A stretch of DNA of 23,038 nucleotides from contig JABIQT010000743.1 in the NCBI GenBank assembly GCA_018667995.1, forward strand, positions 1 through 23,038, written 5' to 3'. Position 1 is the first letter of the stretch; every line of letters begins with the position of its first letter. This document shows, piece by piece, positions 7,322 through 16,005 of this stretch. Origin of the DNA: Candidatus Latescibacterota bacterium (GTDB taxonomy: Bacteria; JAAXHH01; JABIQT01). Under the pieces are notes generated by a model. That model was not told the origin of the DNA and made no database searches. It worked only from the letters and a program-made list of their open reading frames with translations. A program made the position numbers and the translations under genes.

Positions 7322-8635
7322 TCAGTGTTTAATCGATTCAAAAGCCGATTCGAATAGAAAGCCTGGGCTCTGAGCCGGGGTGTGGCATTCGATACATGTA
7401 ATCGCGGTGGGAGGATTTGGTATATCTTTCATCTCTGCATGTTGGTCCGAAACTCTATGACATACTTCGCACTGTACATCACCGAGCGCAGGTGTTGTCG
7501 CAAAATCAAAGTACCCAGATGGCTTTCCGTAGCCGGTGGTATGGCAAAACAGACACTCGGGCTCTTTCTCATTCCCAGCTTTGATCAATGTCTGCAGTGC
7601 ATGTGCGTGAGATGTAGTCTGCCACTGCTCAAATTGATCCTCATGGCAGGTCCTGCACGTCCGAGCCCCGCGATAAGTGCTTCCGGTCGGATTCTGGTCT
7701 TGGGCCCCGACAACTCCGTCTATCAGTTCGTTCCTGTAGTCTTCCAGCATGGATAGTACGATTTGATCGTCGGCCATAGACTCGAGCAGAGGCTCAAGCC
7801 AACCTCTGTAACTGACAATCTCATGGTTGTTGTCCAACTCGAGGTCAAGGCGGCCAACCCGGGCTCCGTTATTTCCGGCCTGTACCAGCAACACACCGTT
7901 CTCTAGCAAAGGCTCGAAAAGGGGTCGCCCGCTAAAACTCCCCACGAGCACATCAATACTCGGGAAGCGACGTGCAATGGTTCGATTGTGGGACTGGGAG
8001 GCATGAGAAAGAACCACGATCAGATCGCTGACCTCACGTACATCAGGGAGCAACCGGTCCAAAGCCTCAATTGTTGCCCCAATGCCAACAGCACTCTTTC
8101 GATTCGGTTTCATCAAAGCAAATGCTGCCGGATCTCCGACTCCAATAATCCCGATTCGGGTTTCCCCTCGGTTCAAAACCCGATACCCCGGTCCGAGTGG
8201 GGTATCAGCGGCTGTATCCGAAAGGTTTGCCGACACGACAGGAATGCCGTACTCATCCATCGCATTACGTAGAAACGGAATGCCATCGACCAGATCGTTG
8301 TCACCGATGCCCACCGCGTCATATGCCAGGTATTCCATCATTCTGAAGAGGGCACGATGCTTGACTGTATCTGGACTCCAACCCATCATGTCCCCGGCGT
8401 CCAATGCCAACACATTGGGGTGTGCCATGCGGACATCGTTGAAATATGTGGAACGCTTCGGCAAACCGCCGAAGGGATTCCCAGGTCAGTCACATGCCTC
8501 CAGCTGACCATTGGTATCACTGGTGTAGAGTATGACCAGCGACTCTGATGACTCCTGACCACGGGCAAGTTGTGTCTCAACTTCCATAGTGGCAAGAAAC
8601 AGCATCAGTACTGCGATCATTCTAAGCGGTTTCAT
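7322..8635 (-). CDS. Exported UshA-like metallophosphatase-fold tetraheme cytochrome; probable selenoprotein with in-frame TGA
   Basis: From ATG 8635 (GAGG about four bases upstream) the frame gives 437 residues if the TGA at 8486-8488 is read as selenocysteine at position 50. The N terminus MKPLRMIAVLMLFLAT is a signal peptide, so the protein is periplasmic or outside. Residues about 33-300 follow the UshA/5'-nucleotidase metallophosphatase fold: TSDTNGQLEACD-Sec-PGN, LALDAGDMMGW and VVLSHAS. Several metal ligands are altered: Asn42 in place of His, GDND at 111-114 in place of GNHE/D, and GSFSG in place of GHxH. The C-terminal part carries four heme-c motifs: Cys327-RT-Cys330-His, Cys361-LF-Cys364-His, Cys389-EV-Cys392-His and Cys414-IE-Cys417-His. 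Relatives, from memory, include a family named UshA-like (seleno)protein. It starts 19 bp after tamA. If Sec is not used, the gene is broken or starts at TTG 8464 without export signal. Confidence 0.85.
8456..8488 (-). promoter_or_regulatory. Candidate bacterial SECIS element with its UGA codon
   Basis: On the minus strand the TGA (8488-8486) is followed by 11 nt and then a perfect 7-bp stem, CTTCGGC (8474-8468) and GCCGAAG (8462-8456), closing the five-base loop GGTTT. The loop begins 18 nt after the TGA, inside the 16-37 nt range known for bacterial SECIS elements, and has G at its first two positions followed by U, as those elements require for SelB binding. A lower helix GGAA (8481-8478) with TTCC (8453-8450) can extend the structure across a small internal loop. 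There is no T tract after it and it lies inside a coding frame, so it is not a terminator. Folding energy was not computed. Confidence 0.72.
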
Positions 8636-8654
8636 ATTTCCTCGCAAAGATACC

Positions 8655-10487
8655 TCAAAATGCCTGTCCCAGGCCCAGATGAAAGAAGGTACGATCGTAT
8701 AGATCCGTCTTCACTTCTCCCTTCCTGTTTCTGTGATAGCCAATATCCCCTCGAATCAAGCCTATGGGAGACATCACCCGCAGACCTCCGCCGTATCCGA
8801 TCCTTATGTCGGCGAATGATAGTGCTGCGACCGTGTTCGACACACCACCTAAATCGACAAACCCCGCCAGTCCAACGTACTTTAATTGAAGTCGGATCTC
8901 GTTCTGTGAACTGAAGGCAAAGGCTCCTCCGTCCGGAAATCCGATTTGATCTATCCCAAATCCACGTACCGACTTGTCACCTCCCAGAAACAGCCTTCTA
9001 TCCAAGGGCACCAGACCGTTATTCAGGGCACGTACATAACCCAGTGAGATGGACGTGGCAAAATCGGGAAATCCACGAATCGGAAGGTATTTCCTGACAC
9101 TGCCGTTGATCGCGAATAGCGAATTTCGATTGGCCGACGAACTACCCAGCAAGGGGCTTGCCAAATTCGCCTGTACCAGGCTATAGAATCCGGTTGTCGT
9201 GTTTAGAATATCGTCACGGGTATCGTATATCACCACCTGAGTAAGCCCCCCTTCACGCCTACTCGTCAGACTGTCTGCCACAGATCCGGCTAGAAGCACC
9301 TGCCTTAGGGAATCACTCACATCATTGATGGAAATCTGCTTTATAGAGTAGCTGGTCTGTGATCGGAATTTCCTCAGAAGACCGCGCCCTAGAGTTATTG
9401 ATGTGCCGATTTCCCGGCTCTTGTGGCTGCCGACTCTTACCTGGCGTTCAAAAAATCCCCTCAAGGTAGCGCTATTTCTTGTGCGCAAAATATAGGGTTG
9501 CGTTATTCCAGCTGCGACCTGCCATAGTAACTTGCTGGCTTGGCCATTCGCTCCAACCGTAATGCCTCTCCCAAGCCAATTTTTCTGCGTTACATCGACA
9601 CTTCCCCGCAGCAGCTCAAGGGAGGCATAGCCCCCACCAAAACTGACTTCCCAGCTTGGCAACTCGATCACGCTTACAAGGAGATCTCGCGTGGTCGAAT
9701 CAGTATCACTGCGAAGAGGCTCCAGCCGAACACTTCGGAACAGGCCTGTCTGGAATAACTGCGTCTGACTTCTGACCAATCTTGCATTGTCGTACATCTG
9801 ACCCGGGCGAATCGCCAGTTCCCTCCTTACCACTTCCGGCCGTGTTTTCCGCAGGCCGCGAATTTGTACCTCACCAACCCTGATGGGTTCGCCTTCCGAT
9901 ATAAAGAAATTCACTGTTACGGTATGTCGGATATCATCAAAGACGTTTTCCGCGTCGATTCGGGCATCCAGAAGAGCGTTCTGATCCGCCAGGTTCTGGA
10001 TCGCCCGACGGTCTGCCGCTACAAACAGCCTAAAAAATGGCTGACCGATCCGAGTAAGTAGCGCTCGTTTGACCCGCGCCTCAGGGATGTATTTGCTCCC
10101 TATTATATTGATCTGGCTGACCGTGTATCGGGGGCCTTCGACGATAACTATTCTAATTGCCACCTTTCCATCGGGCCGATTTTCCTGGAACGGACGAACA
10201 CGTGCCTGCCAAAAACCACTGTTAATGTAGAAATTCTCAATGGCGTCACGATCGCCACGTAGTGTCGCCGCGTTCAGTTTGTTCTTCCTGAACAGGCCAC
10301 CCGATTTCGTCAGCATGAGACCCAGGATTCGGTCGGTTCCAATCTGCTCATTTCCCTCTACAACAATGCTGCCGACAGTCGGACCGGTCTGTGCATCAGC
10401 GGCGCGGAAGAAGGTGAAAATGAGGAGAACAGAAAGCCCGAGCCTCAGGAAAATCTTTTCACAGGTTTTGGAAGGGAGTGTTATCAC
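8655..10487 (-). CDS. tamA: TamA-like Omp85 family outer-membrane assembly protein
   Basis: The 610-aa protein is an Omp85 beta-barrel insertase. A signal peptide (LGLSVLLIFTFFRAADAQ) is followed by three POTRA domains from about residues 33 to 265; the first begins VGSIVVEGNEQI and the second YTVSQINIIGSKYI. A 16-strand barrel fills the rest. The loop-6 motif VRGFG near residue 510 is diagnostic, and the last residue is phenylalanine, as in the beta-signal of outer-membrane proteins. Three POTRAs and about 600 aa fit TamA rather than the five-POTRA BamA. The start is GTG at 10487, with no clear RBS and 32 bp after tamB, so the exact N terminus is uncertain. Together with TamB it likely spans the envelope for outer-membrane protein or lipid transport. 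Confidence 0.88.
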   Translation of the reverse strand: MITLPSKTCEKIFLRLGLSVLLIFTFFRAADAQTGPTVGSIVVEGNEQIGTDRILGLMLTKSGGLFRKNKLNAATLRGDRDAIENFYINSGFWQARVRPFQENRPDGKVAIRIVIVEGPRYTVSQINIIGSKYIPEARVKRALLTRIGQPFFRLFVAADRRAIQNLADQNALLDARIDAENVFDDIRHTVTVNFFISEGEPIRVGEVQIRGLRKTRPEVVRRELAIRPGQMYDNARLVRSQTQLFQTGLFRSVRLEPLRSDTDSTTRDLLVSVIELPSWEVSFGGGYASLELLRGSVDVTQKNWLGRGITVGANGQASKLLWQVAAGITQPYILRTRNSATLRGFFERQVRVGSHKSREIGTSITLGRGLLRKFRSQTSYSIKQISINDVSDSLRQVLLAGSVADSLTSRREGGLTQVVIYDTRDDILNTTTGFYSLVQANLASPLLGSSSANRNSLFAINGSVRKYLPIRGFPDFATSISLGYVRALNNGLVPLDRRLFLGGDKSVRGFGIDQIGFPDGGAFAFSSQNEIRLQLKYVGLAGFVDLGGVSNTVAALSFADIRIGYGGGLRVMSPIGLIRGDIGYHRNRKGEVKTDLYDRTFFHLGLGQAF

Positions 10488-10519
10488 TATTTAGCGTATT
10501 CATATGGGTCGGACGAAGA

Positions 10520-13500
10520 TTAGCGAAATCGAAACTTGAGCTTCAAGTCCATGCCGTTCTGAGGACGCTCACCTATCTGATCGGTGAAGGTCTCTATGAA
10601 CAGGAAATTTGACAACTGATAGCCCACGCGAAGCTGATATTCTGACGAGTCAAACAGTCGAGTATAGGTAACACGGGTGCGCCGATTCACCCATTTACTT
10701 ACAGTAATCTGTGGTGCTGAACCCGCCTCGGTATTGTTGTTCAAGACATCGCCTTCGATTCGGACCTCATCAAGCCTAAGCAGTTTCTCCGCCTGACTTC
10801 CTGTAGCCATCAACAGAGCCCGATTTCCAATACCTGTGAAGGTCTCTGTATCGGCCTTCATCCCTGGTAGGCCGAAGGTCAGCAAAGAAACGACCTGCGG
10901 TCCAAACAGAGCGTTCTGATTGCGGAATTCGACGCGGCCCTCCTCGGTCGGTGTGGCAACTAATTCCAAATTCGGCTGTAGGGCTCTGCCAGACAGGTTT
11001 AGCGCAACGTCGTACTCACCACCATAGATATCTCTTACCCGGCTTGCCTGGGCCCGCATGGTGACTTCGGGATTGGTCTGCTCCAGTGGATAGTCAATCA
11101 ACGAAGTGAAGCTCTCGAGTGGAGTCCTGTTGAGAAACTCGATACGCCCTGTCTCCACCTCGAACTTTGTATCAAGATACTCTATAGTGCCATTGTCAAG
11201 TGTAGCGGCGTTCCCGGTAATGACAGGATTCTGCGCCGTACCACTAAACGCTATGCCGCCTTCTATTTCGAGATCCGCCAGTGCATTTCTGATGCGCAGC
11301 CGAGGAATATCGATCTCGACGTCCAGCACTATATTCTCAAGTAGCGGATCAGGCGCGGCTTGTGGTCTGACCACATCTCCCGTACCAAGGATGATCTCGC
11401 CAAGATTCAGGGGATGAGTGATAATTCCTGTGGCAGACAACGAGGTGCCACTAAGCTGCCCACCCCTTCGATCACCTGTCAACGACAGGGATCCGTCGGC
11501 AACAAGTTTTGACGAACCGATACGTTCGATATTCGCCTTGTTCAAAGTGGCATGGACCTCGTAACTACTGAGCCCGAAATTCTCCAAAACCATACGACTG
11601 AAAGCGTAAATGCTGCCCTTACCCGCTTCCAACTCCACCGGCTGTAACGAAAATTCATCACCATCGACCCTAAACTCGAGTCTCGAAGCACGAAGGGGTG
11701 GGCTAAAATCCCTTCCCTTTATCGAAGCGTCTTCAATGAGGATCTCCCCCACAGACCGAGGTGCAAATGGCGTCCCCCCCACGGTAAGCTGTACATCGGC
11801 TCTTCCCTTGATCTGCTCGATATCATACAAGATGCCCGATAGGAAGGACAAATCGAGATCCTCACCCTCCACGGTGATAGCCATATTGTCCATATCTGCT
11901 GTACCATCGGCCCGGTCGGGATCGAACGGTATCGTACCATATGCGACCAATGTTCTGTCTTTGAACCAGGTCTGAAAATCATGGATAATGAGGTCGCCAT
12001 ATTCGTAGACAACTCGACTATCGATACTATCCACTGCCGCCTCGTTGAATTTGAGCCCTACAAGTTTTATGCTTGCATCCCAACTTTTTGCGGCTCCCGT
12101 TCCTGATATCTCAAGATTGCTGTTTAGGGATCCGGACACAGCCAGGTCCTGCCCCATCAACGCCTGGAGCGCTTCCAAAGAGAAATCTTGCGTCTCTACT
12201 AAAAAATCCGATTCCTCTGCCGCTCCGGCTTTTGTTTGAAATGCGATACGCCCCCCCGCGTCCAAGGTCCCTAGCCCTACAGATGTTTGGTTCAAACGAC
12301 GGAGCGATATTCGGGCCGGATCCAGGTCCGCATATGCCGAATTGAATCGTACCATCAGGGAATCCTCGTTCACGAGTTCATTCTGAAGACCAAATAGCCG
12401 AAGGGAATCCAGTGAAATTGTGCCAGCCAGGTCCTCTGGCCGAGCGACGGGACCGTTAACTGTCACATGACCGTTGATCGTACCATCGAGATCCATAGGA
12501 ATGGAGGGGAAAAAGTTGCGGAGTGGGGCGACGGAGAGGTGGTCCATATCAAGGGAGGCTGTGAATTCTCGATCACCCGTATCTATTTCAGTCCCGCCCC
12601 AGCTCAGATCAATTGGATATGCAATACTGGCGCTAGCCGAGCCAAGGGGCGTACTTAGCGATAGCGCCGGGACTCGAAATTCCTGCTCGTCGTAGTTCAT
12701 CGAAAGTGAAACTGTACCGAGTTGATTTACTTGTCCTTCATTGCTGTACTGCATATCGGCGGTGGAGAACAGGCCATTCAGTAAGGGAGACTCTGGTGAA
12801 CCTGTCAGCGAGAAAAACCCATCCGCGGTGCCTGTTACGTTTCCACGTGGCAGAAGAAACGGTGAAAGAAAATCAATTTGAACACCCTCGAATAGAGCCT
12901 CAACATCGAGTAATCCCTCCGGCTCGAGACTTGCAACACCGTTGAGCATGACATGGCCGAGATCTCCTATCAGCTCCAGCCGGTCGATGGTGACAAGTTG
13001 GCGATCCAACTTCAATGTCGCGGGCGAAGCGAAGTAAATCTCCTGATCATCCATTGCCATGATGAGAGAATCCAACGCAACTGTGATCGTAGAAAGATCA
13101 GGATACTCGGCAAAACCAACGGCATGGAGTTTCCCCGTGAAGCGACCCGTGTGTCGCTCTATTTTTCGTTCCGCCAATATGGCAAGAAGCGGGGAGAGAT
13201 TCGCCCGTTTCACGTCCAGTCTGATGTCAAATGGGTAGCTATCATCCAGCGTGATGAGTCCGTCTGATATCACAGAAAAATCCGGTTTAACGAGTGTAAA
13301 ACTTAGATCCTTGTCTTCAAGCCGAAGGGCTACGCTGGTATTGCCGAGATTCTCACCTCGCAAGGTAAAATCCCTCAGCAGACCCTCCCCACGGATGACG
13401 GGATGCCTAAGGCTACCTTCTATTCTGCCCTGTAGATCAAGGTGAGCGTCAAGTCCCAAGTCGTCCTGTGTATTTACGTAGTCCCTAAGAGTGAGATCTG

Positions 13501-15190
13501 CCATATCGATCCGACCGGATATCCCCAGGTCACCCGCCAGATCAGCTTCCAAAGACAGATGGATCTTGGTTGTATCCAGATAGGCATCTAACCGTCCAAT
13601 TCTATCCCTGTCTATGGCACCGGTTACCATTAGCGTTCCGAGCGTGAGGCCCGCATAGCCGAGATCAGATATTTGTCCGTCGAACCAAACTGAGGGCCGT
13701 CCTACGTCACCGTCAACCAACATGGTGAACTCGGCCAGGCCCTCCGGTGCCTCTCCGCCAAGAAGGCTACCGAGATTACTTGCATCGGGTATGAACAGGT
13801 CCGCCTTCAAGTCCACAGCGCCATTCAGAGTTAGGTTGCCACGAGCGGATAAAGCTCCGACTGAGGATTCTGCGCCCAGGATGACTTTTCCATTATCATA
13901 GCTGGCCTTTGCGGTAAAGTCATTGAAAGCATGGTCAGCGATCATCCATTGTTCACCGCTCAGAGCAACACGCCCCTCCAATTCAGGACTGTCCCAACCC
14001 GAACCGGAGATATCCAGTGCTGCCACCATAGTGCCCGACAGAGACGAATCCTCACCGAATAGTATCGTCGGAAGTGTTTCCAGGTTTAGCGTCGATGGGG
14101 CTAGATGCAATTTGTAACGATGTAGTCCAGCTGACATGTCCAGAACGGCATCCCCGCCTATTCGACCAGCCTCCGAATCGCCCTGGTAGTGTTCGAAATT
14201 CAGTACGCCATCTTCAAATGTTAGACCAAGAGATGCCGAAGAGATGTATCCAATTCCCGTGTGCATACCAGGTGATTCCAACGAGGCTGAAATCGCAGGC
14301 TTTTCGAGGGAATTCTCCATGGTTCCAGTGACATGAAAGGGGCCCTGTAGCGAACCTTCTATTCCTATCAGCCGGGCGATCGCCCCCACATCTCCGTCAC
14401 CATTGATATCAAGCGAAATCGTCCGCCGTTGAATCGACGAAAGCTCTCCGTTCACCTCAAAGGTGAGCTCCGGTCCAGAGGCGGCCTGGAAGGTCATATT
14501 TGAAAGCAGCAACCGGTCGCCCTTGCGCTTAAATTCCGTATGCGCATGTGACACCGAGTCCTGCAAACCATTGATCAAGAATGCTACAGCACCGGACTCT
14601 ATCGTTCCACCGATGTGTTCCGTATTCTTCAATCGACTGCCGAGAGAAATGTCCCGGGCATCGATCTCAATGACGTTGTTCGGATCCCTGGTATCCAGAT
14701 ATCTGAACTGCCCGCGCCTGACCTGGAGATCAGGTATCATGATCTTACGCGGAGGACCTGGCGCGCCCGAAGATTCGTGATCCATACCGAACAGGACGCC
14801 CATAGAATCCCAGCTTCTTGGACCAACTCCCTGATTATAGAATACCCGAAGACCGTCCACGGTCACGCACGACACCACGGGATCACTGCCCAGCAAACCG
14901 AACGGATCCAAGACCAGTTCGCCTTCCCGGGCTCCCACTACTTCGTACCCTCCCAGCGAATCGGGCAAGGTCATAGAGAGATCGTAGACTCGCATCGAAC
15001 GCCAGAGGTTTCCCTCAAGCCGCCCAATAGAAACATTTCCATTCAGATACTTGTTGCCGGTCCATTCAACGCCCTGCCGGAGCCATTCCAGACCACGTGT
15101 CGTGCTCAAGCCCACAACCAGAACACCGGCGAGCACAGCCGTCCAGAAAACAAGAAAACTGAATAGGAAGATTAAACGTCGAATGAGCAT
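10520..15190 (-). CDS. tamB: TamB, translocation and assembly module inner-membrane-anchored protein
   Basis: The 1556-aa protein has one N-terminal membrane anchor (LIFLFSFLVFWTAVLAGVLVVGL, residues about 6-28) and then a very long run of short amphipathic beta-strands, the repeat pattern of AsmA/TamB bridge proteins. The DUF490/TamB domain fills about the last 350 residues, with LDNGTIEYLDTKFEVETGRI, a stretch near NQNALFGPQVVSLLTFGLPG, and the C-terminal KWVNRRTRVTYTRLFDSSEY leading to a final FRFR. TamB proteins span the periplasm to a partner Omp85 protein and are implicated in phospholipid transport and outer-membrane protein biogenesis. The order tamB then tamA is the reverse of E. coli tamA-tamB. 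ATG at 15190 has no Shine-Dalgarno. As the first gene of the minus-strand operon it should be preceded by a promoter in the 815-bp gap. Confidence 0.9.
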   Translation of the reverse strand: MLIRRLIFLFSFLVFWTAVLAGVLVVGLSTTRGLEWLRQGVEWTGNKYLNGNVSIGRLEGNLWRSMRVYDLSMTLPDSLGGYEVVGAREGELVLDPFGLLGSDPVVSCVTVDGLRVFYNQGVGPRSWDSMGVLFGMDHESSGAPGPPRKIMIPDLQVRRGQFRYLDTRDPNNVIEIDARDISLGSRLKNTEHIGGTIESGAVAFLINGLQDSVSHAHTEFKRKGDRLLLSNMTFQAASGPELTFEVNGELSSIQRRTISLDINGDGDVGAIARLIGIEGSLQGPFHVTGTMENSLEKPAISASLESPGMHTGIGYISSASLGLTFEDGVLNFEHYQGDSEAGRIGGDAVLDMSAGLHRYKLHLAPSTLNLETLPTILFGEDSSLSGTMVAALDISGSGWDSPELEGRVALSGEQWMIADHAFNDFTAKASYDNGKVILGAESSVGALSARGNLTLNGAVDLKADLFIPDASNLGSLLGGEAPEGLAEFTMLVDGDVGRPSVWFDGQISDLGYAGLTLGTLMVTGAIDRDRIGRLDAYLDTTKIHLSLEADLAGDLGISGRIDMADLTLRDYVNTQDDLGLDAHLDLQGRIEGSLRHPVIRGEGLLRDFTLRGENLGNTSVALRLEDKDLSFTLVKPDFSVISDGLITLDDSYPFDIRLDVKRANLSPLLAILAERKIERHTGRFTGKLHAVGFAEYPDLSTITVALDSLIMAMDDQEIYFASPATLKLDRQLVTIDRLELIGDLGHVMLNGVASLEPEGLLDVEALFEGVQIDFLSPFLLPRGNVTGTADGFFSLTGSPESPLLNGLFSTADMQYSNEGQVNQLGTVSLSMNYDEQEFRVPALSLSTPLGSASASIAYPIDLSWGGTEIDTGDREFTASLDMDHLSVAPLRNFFPSIPMDLDGTINGHVTVNGPVARPEDLAGTISLDSLRLFGLQNELVNEDSLMVRFNSAYADLDPARISLRRLNQTSVGLGTLDAGGRIAFQTKAGAAEESDFLVETQDFSLEALQALMGQDLAVSGSLNSNLEISGTGAAKSWDASIKLVGLKFNEAAVDSIDSRVVYEYGDLIIHDFQTWFKDRTLVAYGTIPFDPDRADGTADMDNMAITVEGEDLDLSFLSGILYDIEQIKGRADVQLTVGGTPFAPRSVGEILIEDASIKGRDFSPPLRASRLEFRVDGDEFSLQPVELEAGKGSIYAFSRMVLENFGLSSYEVHATLNKANIERIGSSKLVADGSLSLTGDRRGGQLSGTSLSATGIITHPLNLGEIILGTGDVVRPQAAPDPLLENIVLDVEIDIPRLRIRNALADLEIEGGIAFSGTAQNPVITGNAATLDNGTIEYLDTKFEVETGRIEFLNRTPLESFTSLIDYPLEQTNPEVTMRAQASRVRDIYGGEYDVALNLSGRALQPNLELVATPTEEGRVEFRNQNALFGPQVVSLLTFGLPGMKADTETFTGIGNRALLMATGSQAEKLLRLDEVRIEGDVLNNNTEAGSAPQITVSKWVNRRTRVTYTRLFDSSEYQLRVGYQLSNFLFIETFTDQIGERPQNGMDLKLKFRFR

Positions 15191-15469
15191 AATAGGAGCA
15201 CTGCGAATCTTGTAAATTGCTTTGACACTTCAGGGAAATTGGAAGAACAAGGGTCTGAAATCATCATAACATTAAGGTACTCTATCCTTTAACGCCAAGA
15301 CAGAGATAGCAGTTGCGTGTGATTTCAGATCACCCTCATACGCGATATTCCCCTGTCCTTCTCGCGCACGTGGTGATGGAGAAACGATCCCATTTGCTAC
15401 CCAGATACCTGCGCAGATTGCCTGCGAAAGCGCCCCTGGAAAACAATCGTTTCTCGCGTAAGTTGTTAC

Positions 15470-15491
15470 GTATTAAATACTAAATAGTATT
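15470..15491. repeat. Nested AT-rich palindromes, possible operator
   Basis: Two overlapping perfect palindromes share an arm: GTATT-A-AATAC at 15470-15480 and AATACT-AAAT-AGTATT at 15476-15491. The same half-site GTATT/AATAC therefore occurs three times within 22 bp. Such overlapping half-sites are typical of repressor operators, but the regulator and the controlled transcript are unknown. Confidence 0.5.
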
Positions 15492-15634
15492 CTAATATAA
15501 AATGAGACGCTGTATTGTGCAAGATCTTTGGCATGGGCAGAGGAGACACCAGATCGTCGGCACCTTTAGTGAGCTTATCGGAAAGAAGGTTTAATGAGGA
15601 CATATGAACCTTCGATCGGCGGGTGTCCGGCATC

Positions 15635-15674
15635 GCCTTCCACACCCCTCTGTAGCACGGGGTGTGTGGAAGGC
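15635..15674. ncRNA. Strong imperfect hairpin, possible structured RNA
   Basis: GCCTTCCACAC at 15635-15645 pairs perfectly with GTGTGGAAGGC at 15664-15674; a two-base bulge then allows three or four further C-G pairs (CCC with GGG) around a loop near 15650-15657. One more C-G pair is possible outside. No T tract follows on either strand, so it is not a classical rho-independent terminator. A second small hairpin, GCCTC-ACA-GAGGC, lies at 15711-15723. Whether this is transcribed is unknown. Confidence 0.35.
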
Positions 15675-16005
15675 GGCACCTTTCCCTTGGGATCCAATCC
15701 TTTCGGCCCAGCCTCACAGAGGCATACCAGCGTCAGATGTCGTTGTGCCAGAGTAACTAACGTCATCACAGTCCACCGTAGGCCGACCAAAGGTCTTCCG
15801 TTGGGCACATAATAGCAACAACTCTATCGGTGTTGGAGATTTTACAGGGGACGCTCGGGAGAGGAAACTCTGAGGCCAGCGAGGTACGGAGAGTACAAAA
15901 AACTACTGTCTCCCAGTGTGATATACGACACCATCGAGGACAACAAGGATGAGCGTCGTGTCTTGGAGGGCTACAGGTAGGTCGATTATTTAAGTTAGCT
16001 ATCAC

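Larger units (their letters stand above)
15191..16005. other. Long intergenic region (815 bp) between two minus-strand genes
   Basis: No convincing protein gene is seen: short open frames on both strands lack recognisable motifs and overlap hairpins. The region must carry the promoter of the tamB operon near 15200-15320; a weak candidate on the minus strand is TTAAAG, 18 bp, TATGAT around 15260-15290. An AT-rich patch at 15465-15500 holds nested palindromes, and a strong hairpin at 15635-15674 is followed by a smaller one at 15711-15723. No tRNA, tmRNA, RNase P or SRP RNA signature was found by eye. Confidence 0.7.

Noticed and set aside
8456-8474. Hairpin as a rho-independent terminator.
   Set aside because: It lies inside a continuous coding frame and no T tract follows on either strand.
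8486-8488. The TGA as proof of a pseudogene or sequencing error.
   Set aside because: Not excluded, but less likely: the rest of the frame is intact, the TGA sits in a Cys-Asp-x-Pro-Gly redox-like context, and a SECIS-like hairpin follows at the right distance.
14615-15166. A 183-aa plus-strand open frame opposite the tamB N terminus.
   Set aside because: It is antisense to a well-supported gene, has no RBS or motif, and its composition is what the complement of tamB would give.
15604-15759. A 51-codon plus-strand frame with GAGGA three bases before its ATG.
   Set aside because: The spacing is short, the sequence has no recognisable motif, and it runs through the large hairpin whose stem would impose the composition.
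15600-15800. Cobalamin-type riboswitch or SRP RNA on the minus strand, suggested by GGTGCC and AAGGGAA-like pieces.
   Set aside because: The fragments are not in the order or spacing of the known consensus, and no B12-box or SRP domain IV loop was found.
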